32,004 nucleotides of DNA, taken from a virus. This document shows, in pieces, positions 13,377 to 20,807 of this stretch; the stretch's first letter is position 1; each line of letters starts with the position of its first letter. Below the pieces are notes generated by a model. It was not told where the DNA came from. It saw nothing but the letters and a program-made list of their open reading frames with translations, and did no database searches. The stretch spans positions 1 to 32,004 of IMG/VR virus record IMGVR_UViG_3300050821_024077. One strand, given 5' to 3'. A program made the position numbers and the translations under genes.

Positions 13377-14005
13377 GTTCATCCTTTGGTGAAATCGTCA
13401 CGGTCCCGCAGATCGAGCAGGCGATCCTCGCGACGCTTCAGAAGTGGAGCAACACCTACCTGCGCGAGATCGAGCGCCGCACCGGCCGCGAACCAAATGC
13501 CTTCCCGGACGTCGCGTCGTGGCGCCCGACGGACGACATCCTCGACCGCTTCCCCGAGCAGCAGATTCCCTCCGTGCAGCTCCAATGCACTTCGGAGGTC
13601 GATATCGAGACGAGGGCGCAGGACGCGGTTGCGGGCCTGCGCGGCACGGTAGACGTGCTGGTGCAGACCAACGAAGCCGAAACGGCGAGAGAAGTCGCGT
13701 CGCTCTACGTCTACCACCTGGCGCTGATCCTCGTGCAGAACCCCGAGCTTGACGGCTCCGTGAAATGCGCCGGCGTCGTGTGGGAGAAAATGGGCGTGCC
13801 GGATGTCGGGAGGCTGAAGGACAAGTCGCGTTGGCTGGCGTGGGGTGACGCGACGATCTTCCTCGCGATCGAAGGGTTCGCGTCGCCGCTCATGGGGCCA
13901 GCGGAACCGATCCCCGCGGACGAAGAAGGCACGGCGCCACCCGAGTACCCGGTCGCCGAGACGCACCATCTGGACGTCGAGTTGGAGGACGACGAAGATG
14001 CCTGA
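13373..14005 (+). CDS. Probable tail terminator / completion protein
   Basis: A protein of 210 residues, coupled to the previous gene by ATGA. An N-terminal helical part (VPQIEQAILATLQKWSNTYL) is followed by strands PSVQLQCTSEVDIETR, GLRGTVDVLVQT and a helix ETAREVASLYVYHLALILVQ. This alpha/beta layout, in the slot between the morphogenesis gene and the tail genes, is typical of the tail terminator that caps the tube. The last 40 residues are acidic and probably flexible. The call depends mostly on gene order. Confidence 0.62.
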   Translation: MSSSFGEIVTVPQIEQAILATLQKWSNTYLREIERRTGREPNAFPDVASWRPTDDILDRFPEQQIPSVQLQCTSEVDIETRAQDAVAGLRGTVDVLVQTNEAETAREVASLYVYHLALILVQNPELDGSVKCAGVVWEKMGVPDVGRLKDKSRWLAWGDATIFLAIEGFASPLMGPAEPIPADEEGTAPPEYPVAETHHLDVELEDDEDA

Positions 14006-14468
14006 AGCTAGCAAGCAAGACCTCACACTCATCATGGGCGACGCCTACAGTCGCGTCTTTGCTCTCTTCTCCGACGCCCGTGTTAAGCAGTGGCGCGGAG
14101 AGTGGCACGAATACTTCATGTATGAACCGGGCGAGGCTGTCGAGCTTGAACCCGGCGAAGCGTTCGTCGCCCTCCTGAAGTCGATGGTCGCAAAGCCCGG
14201 CGCGGAAGGCTCCGAAGAGTTCTGGTCGCCGCTCACACCGAAGGACTTGACCGACTACGAAGTCACGCTCGTCTGCGGCACGCTGTTCACACTCACCGAA
14301 GGCCACGGGCTGACGGTGACGCCCAAACTCGGCAAGATCGAAGTCGAGGTGGAACCCGCGCAGATTGCCGCGGCGCCCACCTCCGAACGCTATTACGTGC
14401 AGATCGTCAACGGTGAAGGTAAGCCGTCCACGCCCGTCAGCGGGACCATGATCTTCAAGCAACCCTGA
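13998..14468 (+). CDS. Structural protein of unknown function
   Basis: A protein of 156 residues from ATG 13998, with GGAGG about 9 bases upstream inside the previous gene; the two genes overlap by 8 bases. It is predicted mixed alpha/beta: DLTLIMGDAYSRVFALFSD, WRGEWHEYFMYEPGEAVEL, EEFWSPLTPKDLTDYEVTLV, then strand-rich GLTVTPKLGKIEVEVEPAQ and RYYVQIVNGEGKPSTPV. The closing strands resemble a small Ig-like or beta-sandwich tail domain. Its location points to a connector or tail component. No family recognised. Confidence 0.6.
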   Translation: MPEASKQDLTLIMGDAYSRVFALFSDARVKQWRGEWHEYFMYEPGEAVELEPGEAFVALLKSMVAKPGAEGSEEFWSPLTPKDLTDYEVTLVCGTLFTLTEGHGLTVTPKLGKIEVEVEPAQIAAAPTSERYYVQIVNGEGKPSTPVSGTMIFKQP

Positions 14469-14478
14469 TAGGAGAGCC

Positions 14479-14652
14479 ATGAACGCCAGGCAGAACGCAA
14501 AGTCGGTGGTCCTTGAAGCCTCGATCACCCGCGCGGACGGCACCGTCGAGCCGCAGGGCGTCGTGGCTGTGTACTACCGCAGTCCGGTCAAGCGCGCGTG
14601 GGCTCGCCTTCGCGGCATCAAGGGAAAGGCAACGGTGACACCATGCGCGTAG
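14479..14652 (+). CDS. Small hypothetical protein, 57 residues
   Basis: A short ORF with a good ribosome site (AGGAGAG at 14470-14476) right before its ATG. The peptide starts MNARQNAKSVVLEASITRAD, continues as GTVEPQGVVAVYYRSPVKRA and ends with a basic tail, GIKGKATVTPCA. The alternating V/A strands suggest one small beta unit. It overlaps the next gene's ATG by 10 bases, so the two are probably co-translated. Nothing else can be said about its role. Confidence 0.5.
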   Translation: MNARQNAKSVVLEASITRADGTVEPQGVVAVYYRSPVKRAWARLRGIKGKATVTPCA

Positions 14653-14987
14653 CAATCCACCAGCCGGCGGGCAAGGCGCCCGACGGGACGGAGATCCCGG
14701 CAGCCGTCGGGGCCTACCACCTGGGCCGCATCGAAGACTTCGTGAATCAGGTTACGGGCGAGGTCACGAAGGCGGAGGACTTGGCGAAGGCGCTGCTCGC
14801 GCAGGCCAAGGCTGAGTTCCCCGACCTGACCGTCGTGATTGAGCACCTGATCGACAACGGTGACGGGACGTCCCGCTGGGCCTCCGAGCCCGCGGCTACC
14901 GATACCCCGGCGCCACCCGGAGCCACTGTCGAGGCGCCGGAGCTGGCGGCAACTCAGACGCAGGTCGCAGGAGGTGAGTCGGCATGA
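14643..14987 (+). CDS. Hypothetical protein with disordered tail
   Basis: A protein of 114 residues from ATG 14643 inside the end of the previous ORF; an upstream start in this frame has no support. The folded part (residues 1-80) reads MRVAIHQPAGKAPDG, AYHLGRIEDFVNQVTGEV, AKALLAQAKAEFPDLTVVIE and a strand DGTSRWA. The rest is Pro/Ala/Thr-rich and likely unstructured. It is coupled by ATGA to the next gene. It belongs to the accessory block before the sheath gene. Confidence 0.6.
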   Translation: MRVAIHQPAGKAPDGTEIPAAVGAYHLGRIEDFVNQVTGEVTKAEDLAKALLAQAKAEFPDLTVVIEHLIDNGDGTSRWASEPAATDTPAPPGATVEAPELAATQTQVAGGESA

Positions 14988-15442
14988 CGGGCAACACAGG
15001 GACACTCGCACTTCCCCGGCCGTACCGCAGCCGGCTAGGAGGGCTGATCTCGTGGGCGTTCGGCGTGGCAACGGTCGTTACGAACAAGGGCAAAGAAATC
15101 TGGGCCGAACGACTCATGGAAACGCCGGCGACCTACACCCACTCGCCGCACTGGATGGCGATGGGCGTGGGAGCAACCGGTGCCGGGCGCACCGCGGAAA
15201 AAACGAACACGGCCCTGACCACCGAAAAGATGGCCCGCACGGTCGGCACGGAGTCCGTCTCCACGAACAAATACAAAGTCACCGGCTCGATCACCGCCAC
15301 GGAAGAATTGAAAGTGGACGAGGCCGGGCTGTTCGACCAACTTGCGACCGGCGGCAATATGTACACGTCGGCGACGATGAACGTGGACACCTTGGCGAAC
15401 GCCGACTCGATCACGTTCACTTGGACAGTCGAACTCTCGTAG
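14984..15442 (+). CDS. Phage structural protein, conserved but unnamed type
   Basis: A protein of 152 residues. It carries the pattern VVTNKGKEIWAERLMETPA, then HWMAMGVGATGAGRTAEKTN, ALTTEKMARTVGTESV, YKVTGSITATEELKVDEAGL, FDQLATGGNMYTSATM and SITFTWTVELS. I recall similar proteins in many phages near tail and fibre genes, where they are annotated as unknown or fibre-related; this is memory, not a search. The sequence is strand-rich and probably assembles into the virion surface. ATGA coupling links it to the upstream gene. There is no enzymatic motif. Confidence 0.68.
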   Translation: MTGNTGTLALPRPYRSRLGGLISWAFGVATVVTNKGKEIWAERLMETPATYTHSPHWMAMGVGATGAGRTAEKTNTALTTEKMARTVGTESVSTNKYKVTGSITATEELKVDEAGLFDQLATGGNMYTSATMNVDTLANADSITFTWTVELS

Positions 15443-15484
15443 ACGCCACTACTGCTCTTAGACGGTTGGAGCTAAGGAGAAATC

Positions 15485-16078
15485 ATGGCCGAACCAAAGG
15501 GCTGGGTGGCTCTCGGTAACGCATACCAGGGAAGCGGCAATGCGTCCGGGGCTGCATACGCATCATCGAAAGTGCTGACCGACGTCTCGCCCGGCGGCAA
15601 AAACGCCGGGTCGGCGTTGGTCATACCGGCGTCGTCGCTCATCGTCGGGAACGTCTTCCGCTTCACGGCGATGGGAACGTACTCGACCAAAGCGGAAGTC
15701 ACGAAAGCCGTGCTGGGCATCTACTTCGGCGGTGTTGCCGGGACGGCCCTGGTGAAAACCGGGGAACTTGCACTGGAAAAATCGGCCAAATCGTGGCCGT
15801 GGATGCTTCAGGCTATCGCTCGCGTGACGGCTGTGGGCGTGGCTGGCGTGAGCACTGGAGCAAAGTTCATCACGGAGGGGTTCGGGCACTATGCCGTCGC
15901 GGCGACCGGCCTCGCGTCTTCCACGTTTCAGATGCCGGGGGAATCGGCGACCGGCGGGGAAGTCACCGAATTGTCCTCCGGCGTCTCGAACATCGTTACC
16001 CTCGGCGCTGAATGGAAGACGGAAGGTGCGGAAAATACCCTCACCTGCTACCAGTGGCTAGTCGAGTCGTTGAACTAG
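15485..16078 (+). CDS. Probable virion surface protein, beta-rich
   Basis: A protein of 197 residues with AAGGAG 5 bases before the ATG. It is rich in Gly, Ala, Ser and Thr with many short strands: KGWVALGNAYQGSGNASGAA, SALVIPASSLIVGNVFRFTA, AVLGIYFGGVAGTALVKTGE, WMLQAIARVTAVGVAGV, FQMPGESATGGEVT, ENTLTCYQWLVESLN. This is a jelly-roll-like profile seen in fibre tips and head decorations. It sits 6 bases before the large repeat protein gene, so the two may be partners. No family recognised. Confidence 0.64.
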   Translation: MAEPKGWVALGNAYQGSGNASGAAYASSKVLTDVSPGGKNAGSALVIPASSLIVGNVFRFTAMGTYSTKAEVTKAVLGIYFGGVAGTALVKTGELALEKSAKSWPWMLQAIARVTAVGVAGVSTGAKFITEGFGHYAVAATGLASSTFQMPGESATGGEVTELSSGVSNIVTLGAEWKTEGAENTLTCYQWLVESLN

Positions 16079-16084
16079 GCAGTC

Positions 16085-17851
16085 ATGCCGGTGCTACTGC
16101 GCGATCCGCCCTCTGCGGGTGGTGGACGACCACCGATACCGCGCTCTCCGTGGGGTCTGTGGCGTCCACCCCTCATAGCGCCGGAACCGATCTACAGGGA
16201 AGCCGAAGCCTTCGCGGCTACCCAGGCGCAATCGGCCACGCTGGCGAAGGTCATCCAACGCTCGCTTGAATCGACACAGCCGCAGGCGCCTACGAGGATC
16301 GCTAGGCCGACGAGGCTATTGAGCGCCAAGCAGTATCAGTTGGGCGTAGGGCACGCGCAGAACTACGTGGCTAACCCGAGCTTCGAGTACGACACGGCCG
16401 GCACGCACACGCCGGCCGCATGGAGCACGTCGTCCAGCTCGATCAAATTGGGTGCAACGGTCACCGTCGAAGCCGGCGAAGCAGCGGAGGGCCTTCAGTA
16501 TTTGAGCGTGGCGTGCGCTGGTGAACACTCGCACGAAGGCGCGATCTCCGAAGAGTCGATCCCCGTTGAAGCGGGCGTACCACAGCAGGGGTACCTTTGG
16601 GTAAAGGGGCCAGCCGGGAAGCAGATCGAAGTCGTGATTGGCAGCGTATCCCAGGGATTCACCGGGGAGATCAAGACACTCACAGGGGCGTGGGAACAGG
16701 TGGAAAGCGCCGAATTCACGCCTTCGGCGTCAGGCTACATAGCGCTAGGGGTCAGGTCTGCAAACGACGAAGTGCTGACCTTCTCGATTGATGGCGCGAG
16801 CACCACGCAGGTCTACTTCGATGGCAGCTACCCCGGGGCGTGGTGGGCGGGCACGCCGGGGGATAGCCAGTCAACGTTCTCGGGATCGCTGTTGGCCAGG
16901 GCGCCGACTCGTCTCCTCGGCCCGACGCAGGCGCAAGTCCCGGCATTCGCCAAGATCGTCAAACGAGCGCTCAGCGCCACGCAGGCGCAGGTGCCGACGC
17001 TGCTCAAGACGCCGAAGCGCCTGCTCTCCGCCACGCAGGCCCAGGTCGCTTCGCTCGTCAGGGCGCCGCTCCGCCTTCTCAGCACCGTGCAGGCGCAGGT
17101 CGCTACGAAGACGAGGACGCCCGCCAGGCTTCTCAGCGCCACGCAGGCGCAGGCGTCGACGAGAGTAACCACACCGCGGCGGTCGCTCTCGACCACCCAG
17201 GGGCAGGCCGCAACGGCACCCAAGACACCCAAGCGCCTTCTCGGCGCCACGCAGACGCAGGCCAGCACGAAGCTCACGACGCCTACTAGGCTGCTGGGCG
17301 CCAGCCAGGCGCAGGCGGCGACTAGGGCCACGACGCTCGCTCGTCTCCTGAGCGCCACGCAGGCCGAGCTCGCTTCGCTCAAGCGGGCGCTGACCCGCGG
17401 GTTGACCGCGACGCAGCCGCAGGCGGCGACCCTGCTGAAGACGCCAGCGCGCCACTTGACCGCGACGCAGGCGCAGACGGCGACGCGGACGGTAGCGCTA
17501 TCCAGGGGGTTCGTCGCGACGCAGACGCAGCTCGTGGGCGTCGCGCGGCGCTTTGTGAGCACCCACAGCGCCACGCAGGCGCAGACGGCCGCGCTCAAGC
17601 GTTCCCCGTCGCGGTCGATGTCGGCCACGCAGACGCAGCTCGTGGGCGTCGCGAGGGCGCCCAGCCGCCACCTCAGCTCTACACAGCCGCAGCTCGTCAT
17701 CGTGCGCCGCTGGCGCCCGGAGGATGCCGAACCCATCGCCGTCACAACGGTCCTGCTGTGGCCGGCGCCCGTCACGTCAGTAATCGTCGCGCCCGAAGAG
17801 ACGGTGTCGGTCGTCGTCGAGCAGGCCGAGACGACCACCGTCGTCCTGTAA
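16085..17851 (+). CDS. Large repeat protein with embedded CBM/jelly-roll-like domain (putative fibre or adhesin)
   Basis: A protein of 588 residues. After a Pro-rich start come about three 18-residue units (residues 43-86, e.g. FAATQAQSATLAK). Then residues about 91-265 form a beta-sandwich: NYVANPSFEYDTAG, AAWSTSSSSIKLG, LQYLSVACAGE, QGYLWVKGPAGKQIEVVIG, GAWEQVESAEFTPSASGYIA, LTFSIDGASTTQVYFDGSYPG. The NPSFE...W opening and ligand-type tryptophans resemble carbohydrate-binding modules (CBM4/9-like). After it the 18-residue repeat resumes for about 15 units (residues 270-541; consensus LLSATQAQVATLLKTPKR). The last 45 residues are strand-rich. A sugar-binding fibre or whisker is the best guess; the family is not recognised and an enzymatic role is not indicated. 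Confidence 0.66.
   Translation: MPVLLRDPPSAGGGRPPIPRSPWGLWRPPLIAPEPIYREAEAFAATQAQSATLAKVIQRSLESTQPQAPTRIARPTRLLSAKQYQLGVGHAQNYVANPSFEYDTAGTHTPAAWSTSSSSIKLGATVTVEAGEAAEGLQYLSVACAGEHSHEGAISEESIPVEAGVPQQGYLWVKGPAGKQIEVVIGSVSQGFTGEIKTLTGAWEQVESAEFTPSASGYIALGVRSANDEVLTFSIDGASTTQVYFDGSYPGAWWAGTPGDSQSTFSGSLLARAPTRLLGPTQAQVPAFAKIVKRALSATQAQVPTLLKTPKRLLSATQAQVASLVRAPLRLLSTVQAQVATKTRTPARLLSATQAQASTRVTTPRRSLSTTQGQAATAPKTPKRLLGATQTQASTKLTTPTRLLGASQAQAATRATTLARLLSATQAELASLKRALTRGLTATQPQAATLLKTPARHLTATQAQTATRTVALSRGFVATQTQLVGVARRFVSTHSATQAQTAALKRSPSRSMSATQTQLVGVARAPSRHLSSTQPQLVIVRRWRPEDAEPIAVTTVLLWPAPVTSVIVAPEETVSVVVEQAETTTVVL
16211..16342 (+). repeat. Short first block of degenerate 54-bp repeats
   Basis: Codes for about three degenerate units (ATQAQSATLAKVIQRS, LESTQPQAPTRIARPT and RLLSAKQYQLGVG) that belong to the same family as the long array further on. 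The block is cut off by the CBM-like domain. Confidence 0.6.
16892..17707 (+). repeat. Tandem 54-bp coding repeats
   Basis: About 15 in-frame units with an 18-residue period. The best conserved core is S/T-A-T-Q-A/T-Q (DNA GCCACGCAGGCGCAG), followed by two or three residues, then K/R-T-P-x-R. Some units are shortened or lengthened by three residues with compensation in the next one. Near the end an identical 27-base stretch occurs at 17519-17545 and 17627-17653, exactly two periods (108 bases) apart. Confidence 0.85.
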
Positions 17852-17874
17852 ACGCTAAGCGAAGGGAGTGGCCC

Positions 17875-18132
17875 ATGCCACGTTTCAAGGCCGGAGTCGC
17901 CGGGCCAATCTCGCTCGAAGATGGCCGCGTGGTCACTGCCGAGCAGGGGCCATTCGACCTCGACATCACCACGCCGCACGATCAAGACCTACTCGACCGG
18001 GGAGTGATCGTCGCCAGCGCCGATCCCGCCGAGCCGGAGTCATTGCCGTCGCCGGCAGGCCGGCAGCAGCCATCCTCGTCGCCCGCGGGCAGCGAGACGA
18101 CCAGCGCCGTTAGCGGCGGGAAGGAGGGCTAG
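17875..18132 (+). CDS. Small hypothetical protein before the sheath gene
   Basis: A protein of 85 residues from ATG 17875, with GAAGGGAG 6 bases upstream. The first half is compact (MPRFKAGVAGPISLEDGRV, VTAEQGPFDLDITTPHDQ, LLDRGVIVASADP). The second half is Ser/Pro/Gly-rich and disordered (SLPSPAGRQQPSSSPAG). Proteins of this size often precede the sheath gene in myovirus-type tail modules. The sheath gene's own ribosome site (AAGGAGG, 18121-18127) lies inside this gene's end, implying coupling. Confidence 0.6.
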   Translation: MPRFKAGVAGPISLEDGRVVTAEQGPFDLDITTPHDQDLLDRGVIVASADPAEPESLPSPAGRQQPSSSPAGSETTSAVSGGKEG

Positions 18133-18134
18133 TT

Positions 18135-19529
18135 ATGCCCGGAGTCAAGGTCAATCTACAGAGCGCCCCGACGGCAACGTTCAACCCGGCTGCGACCGGC
18201 AAGTGGTTCTGTGTCGGGCTCTTTGAACGCGGCTCGACGAGCGTCCCGATCCTCGTCACGTCGATGAGTGAGTTCAAGGAACTCGCCGGGAGTCGCGTGT
18301 CCTACAGCTATATGTGGGACGCCGCGGAAACGTACTTTGAAGAGGGTGGCTCCGAACTCTTCCTGTCCCGCGTGGTCGGCAAAACGCCGATCGCCGCCTC
18401 GCTCGTGCTGAAACACACCGCTGAAGCGTCGCTGAAGGTCGCCGCCAAGAACGTCGGCGAATGGGGCAACAAGCTCGAAGTGGAAGTCGTGATCGAGACG
18501 GGTGAAGAATACCGGCTGCTGATCTACGAAAACAAAGTGCTCGTCGAAGAATCGCCGACGCTCGCGTCGCAGGTCGCGGCCGTCACATGGTCGGAAAGCT
18601 CGGCCTACGTGACAGTGACCGTGGAAGCGGGAACCAAAAACCCGACGGTGCTCGCGGCCAAAGAACTCGCGGGCGGCACGTACGACTCGGCCGAAGTCGA
18701 AACGGTCGGCTGGGAAGCTGCGCTCGCGCGCTTCGACGCCGAACTCGGCTGCGGCCAGGTCAGCGCCCCGGGCAACACCACGGAAGCCATTGGCAAACTC
18801 GTCGAGGCGCACGCCGAAGCGAACAACCGGACGGCCGTGCTCGACCTGACCAACACGGGCACCGTCGGCACGCTCGTCTCCGCCGCTGCGGCGCTGCGCT
18901 CCCTGACGGGCTCGCGACGCAGCGCGGCCTACGCGCCGTGGGCGAAGATCCCCGGCCTCGCGGGAGGCTCCGAACGCACGGTCCCGTATTCCGCGGTGCA
19001 GGCCGGCATGTTCGCTCGTAACGACGCGAGCGCCACGCCGCCGCCGGTCGGCGAAGCATCCGCCGGCACGTTCGGGCGTCCGCGGTACGCGCGCGGGCTC
19101 ACCTACGAATGGACGAGGGCGCAGCGCGAAGAACTCAACACCGCGCGTGTCAACGTGGCGCGGACGTTGCCGAGCGGGAGCATCGAGACCTACGGCAATC
19201 AGACGCTCGCACCGGCCACCGAAGGCGCGTGGCAGGAGGTCTCCTCGGCCCGCCTGTATATGTTCATCTGGTCCGCTGGTGAAGGGTTCTTGGAGGCGGC
19301 GACCTTCAAGAACATCGACCCGAAGAACGTGCTGCTGAGCAAGATCGAAGGGCGCCTGTCGGCCTTCCTCGCGAGCCTCGGCGGAGTGCTCAACACCTAC
19401 TCGGTGAGCACCGGGCCGTCCGTCAACACGTCGGCCACGAAGGCCAAAAAAGAAGTCCTGGCCAACGTCGAAGTCGAACCGTCGGCCATCGCCGAAACGG
19501 CAGTCCTCAATATCTCCGTGGCGGCGTAA
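18135..19529 (+). CDS. Contractile tail sheath protein
   Basis: A protein of 464 residues with a near-perfect ribosome site AAGGAGG. Sheath subunits wrap the tube and contract to drive it through the host envelope. Landmarks: start MPGVKVNLQSAPTATFNPAA, VGLFERGSTSVPILVTSMSE, FKELAGSRVSYSYMWDAAET, YFEEGGSELFLSRVVG; insertion domain of strands in the middle; SLTGSRRSAAYAPWAKIPG; then the conserved C-terminal half ARGLTYEWTRAQREELNTAR, NQTLAP, SARLYMFIWSAGEGFLEAAT and a final strand extension. The tube and chaperone genes follow. This gene is the main reason to call the phage a myovirus. Confidence 0.9.
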   Translation: MPGVKVNLQSAPTATFNPAATGKWFCVGLFERGSTSVPILVTSMSEFKELAGSRVSYSYMWDAAETYFEEGGSELFLSRVVGKTPIAASLVLKHTAEASLKVAAKNVGEWGNKLEVEVVIETGEEYRLLIYENKVLVEESPTLASQVAAVTWSESSAYVTVTVEAGTKNPTVLAAKELAGGTYDSAEVETVGWEAALARFDAELGCGQVSAPGNTTEAIGKLVEAHAEANNRTAVLDLTNTGTVGTLVSAAAALRSLTGSRRSAAYAPWAKIPGLAGGSERTVPYSAVQAGMFARNDASATPPPVGEASAGTFGRPRYARGLTYEWTRAQREELNTARVNVARTLPSGSIETYGNQTLAPATEGAWQEVSSARLYMFIWSAGEGFLEAATFKNIDPKNVLLSKIEGRLSAFLASLGGVLNTYSVSTGPSVNTSATKAKKEVLANVEVEPSAIAETAVLNISVAA

Positions 19530-19542
19530 GGGCGGAGCCCTT
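19528..19542 (+). other. Small hairpin at the end of the sheath gene
   Basis: AAGGGC (19528-19533) pairs with GCCCTT (19537-19542) around GGA, with its left arm starting in the sheath stop codon. A ribosome site for the tube gene follows at 19546. It may stabilise or process the message at the sheath/tube boundary. It is short, so its significance is limited. Confidence 0.4.
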
Positions 19543-19562
19543 CAGAAAGGAAGTGAAGCCTC

Positions 19563-20018
19563 ATGGCACTCAAGTCAGCATTTAGGGCCGTCCTCGCTGT
19601 CGCCAACAGCGCCGGCGTCTTCGAGGAGTGGCCCCCCGCAACTGGTGGTATGTGGGACGCCTTCGCCGGCGGCAAGCTCACCATGAAAGAGACGAAGTAC
19701 ACGCCGTGGAGCGGCGAACAGCGCGTCTACGCGGGGATCAAGGAAACCGAAAACTACACGCTGGAGCAGGACTACATGATCGACCTTCACGGGCCGCTCG
19801 TGAAGCAGTGGGAGGTCGAAGGCGATCTCCGCGGCCGGCGCTGTCTCGTGACGATCATCGAGCGCGACACCGAAGGCCAGTGGCAGTACAACCGGGAAGC
19901 CAAGGAAGGGCAGGTGCTCGAGATCACCCTGCCGGACGGCGACTCCAACGACGCTTCGGCGATCGACAAGATCGGCCTGATCGTCTCCATCGGCAAGCCC
20001 GCCGGCGAAGGCGAGTAG
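19563..20018 (+). CDS. Tail tube protein
   Basis: A protein of 151 residues with AAAGGAAG 9 bases before the ATG. It follows the sheath gene and precedes the chaperones, the invariant tube position. The fold pattern is that of phage tube proteins. A start AFRAVLAVANSAGVFEEWPP is followed by a loop and strands GGKLTMKETKYTPWSGEQRV, NYTLEQDYMIDLHGPL, a helix region, GRRCLVTIIERDTEGQWQ, GQVLEITLPDGDSND and IGLIVSIGKPAG. Subunits stack as hexameric rings and form the conduit for DNA. Length fits tube proteins of contractile tails. Confidence 0.83.
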   Translation: MALKSAFRAVLAVANSAGVFEEWPPATGGMWDAFAGGKLTMKETKYTPWSGEQRVYAGIKETENYTLEQDYMIDLHGPLVKQWEVEGDLRGRRCLVTIIERDTEGQWQYNREAKEGQVLEITLPDGDSNDASAIDKIGLIVSIGKPAGEGE

Positions 20019-20050
20019 TCACCACCCAACCCAAGAGGAGCGCAGCGCCT

Positions 20051-20593
20051 ATGAGCACCGCACCCGCAGAGACCCCGCAGGCAGCCGAGCCGGTCGAGGA
20101 GCCGACGAGCGCCACGCCAGCCGCGGGCGCCGACTCGATGCCGTCCGCGCTCGACAAGCTGCGCGCGGAATACGCAAAGCCGGTCGAAGCCAAGAGTCTC
20201 TTCAAGCGGCTGCTGTCCCGCGGCGAACGGCTCGTCGCGGAGTACAAGCCGCTGAAGCTCGACGACGCGAAGGCGGCGATCGAGAAAGAGTCCGACCCCT
20301 CGATGCTCATATCGTCGCTGAAGGCCATCTGGATTCACGACCCCGAGCACGCGGAGGCGAGCGACCGGGGCCTCGTGAAGCTCGGCGCGTGGAGCGGTCA
20401 GCCGCAGCTCGACCCGCTCGGCTTCGACAAACGCCTGACGGACCTTCTCGGCATCCCGTTCGGGTCATCTGGTGCGATCCTGCTGTCGCTGTTCGAGGGC
20501 AACGATCTCGCGATCGGCGCGCAGGCGGCAGAACTCGGCGAATGGTCCGTGAAGACCAAGCGCACCGATCTACAGGATTTTCGGCAGGGCTAG
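20051..20593 (+). CDS. Tail assembly chaperone, short form (gpG-type)
   Basis: A protein of 180 residues from ATG 20051, with GAGGAG about 11 bases upstream. An acidic disordered start is followed by a helical body: DKLRAEYAKPVEAKSLFKRL, RLVAEYKPLKLDDAKAAIE, SDPSMLISSLKAIWIHDP. It ends LGIPFGSSGAILLSLFEGND, ... TDLQDFRQG. Chaperones of this type bind the tape measure and the tube protein and are not in the final virion. The ORF lies between the tube and tape-measure genes. Just before its stop is a -1 frameshift heptamer (20575-20581), so a second, longer product is expected. The longer product would have 177 residues in common. Confidence 0.82.
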   Translation: MSTAPAETPQAAEPVEEPTSATPAAGADSMPSALDKLRAEYAKPVEAKSLFKRLLSRGERLVAEYKPLKLDDAKAAIEKESDPSMLISSLKAIWIHDPEHAEASDRGLVKLGAWSGQPQLDPLGFDKRLTDLLGIPFGSSGAILLSLFEGNDLAIGAQAAELGEWSVKTKRTDLQDFRQG

Positions 20594-20655
20594 GAGAGGA
20601 TGAGTCGATTCAGTTCGCGGGCCTCGCTGCGCTGGTCTGCGGACTGAATCCTCTC
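20575..20655 (+). promoter_or_regulatory. Programmed -1 ribosomal frameshift signal
   Basis: The heptamer GGATTTT (20575-20581) is in the right phase (G GAT TTT) to slip by -1, three codons before the TAG at 20591. The same heptamer, GGAUUUU, is the shift site of dianthoviruses such as red clover necrotic mosaic virus (known). Downstream, 20607-20623 pairs with 20634-20650: 17 consecutive pairs, three of them G-U, with a 10-base loop. An extra 5-pair foot, 20594-20598 with 20651-20655, starts 12 bases after the heptamer. After slipping, the frame continues to 20793, and no ATG or GTG occurs early in that frame. Confidence 0.8.
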
Positions 20656-20793
20656 GCGGCCCTGGACTGTCACGACCCGGTAGAGATGGTCGCACTCGAA
20701 AGCGCCGTCGAGCACGCAGCCAAACTCCGCGACGCGGAGCGCCAAGACCTCGCTAACAAATTCGGCGAGGTGATGAGCAAAGTCTTCTCCTGA
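20581..20793 (+). CDS. Tail assembly chaperone, frameshift extension (gpT-type)
   Basis: The -1 frame portion read after slipping at 20575-20581. It adds 70 residues (SAGLGEDESIQFAGLAALVC, NPLAALDCHDPVEMVALESA, AKLRDAERQDLANKFGEVMS) to the first 177, giving about 247. It has no start codon of its own before a Met well inside the domain, so translation by frameshift is the best explanation. The extension typically binds the tape measure while the G part recruits tube subunits. The tape-measure gene begins 15 bases later, as expected. Confidence 0.78.
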   Translation, partial: SAGLGEDESIQFAGLAALVCGLNPLAALDCHDPVEMVALESAVEHAAKLRDAERQDLANKFGEVMSKVFS

Positions 20794-20807
20794 AGGCAGG
20801 TGACGCA

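Noticed and set aside
14940-14984. ATQTQVAG in the 114-residue protein, similar to the repeat core in the 588-residue protein
   Set aside because: Only about seven residues in a low-complexity tail; too short to claim relation.
15452-15480. Possible sequestration of the ribosome site before the 197-residue protein by CTCTTAG/CTAAGGAG
   Set aside because: Needs a bulge and has only about seven weak pairs; not convincing.
16892-17707. CRISPR-like periodicity
   Set aside because: The 54-base units are translated in frame, have no unique spacers between identical repeats and no cas genes nearby.
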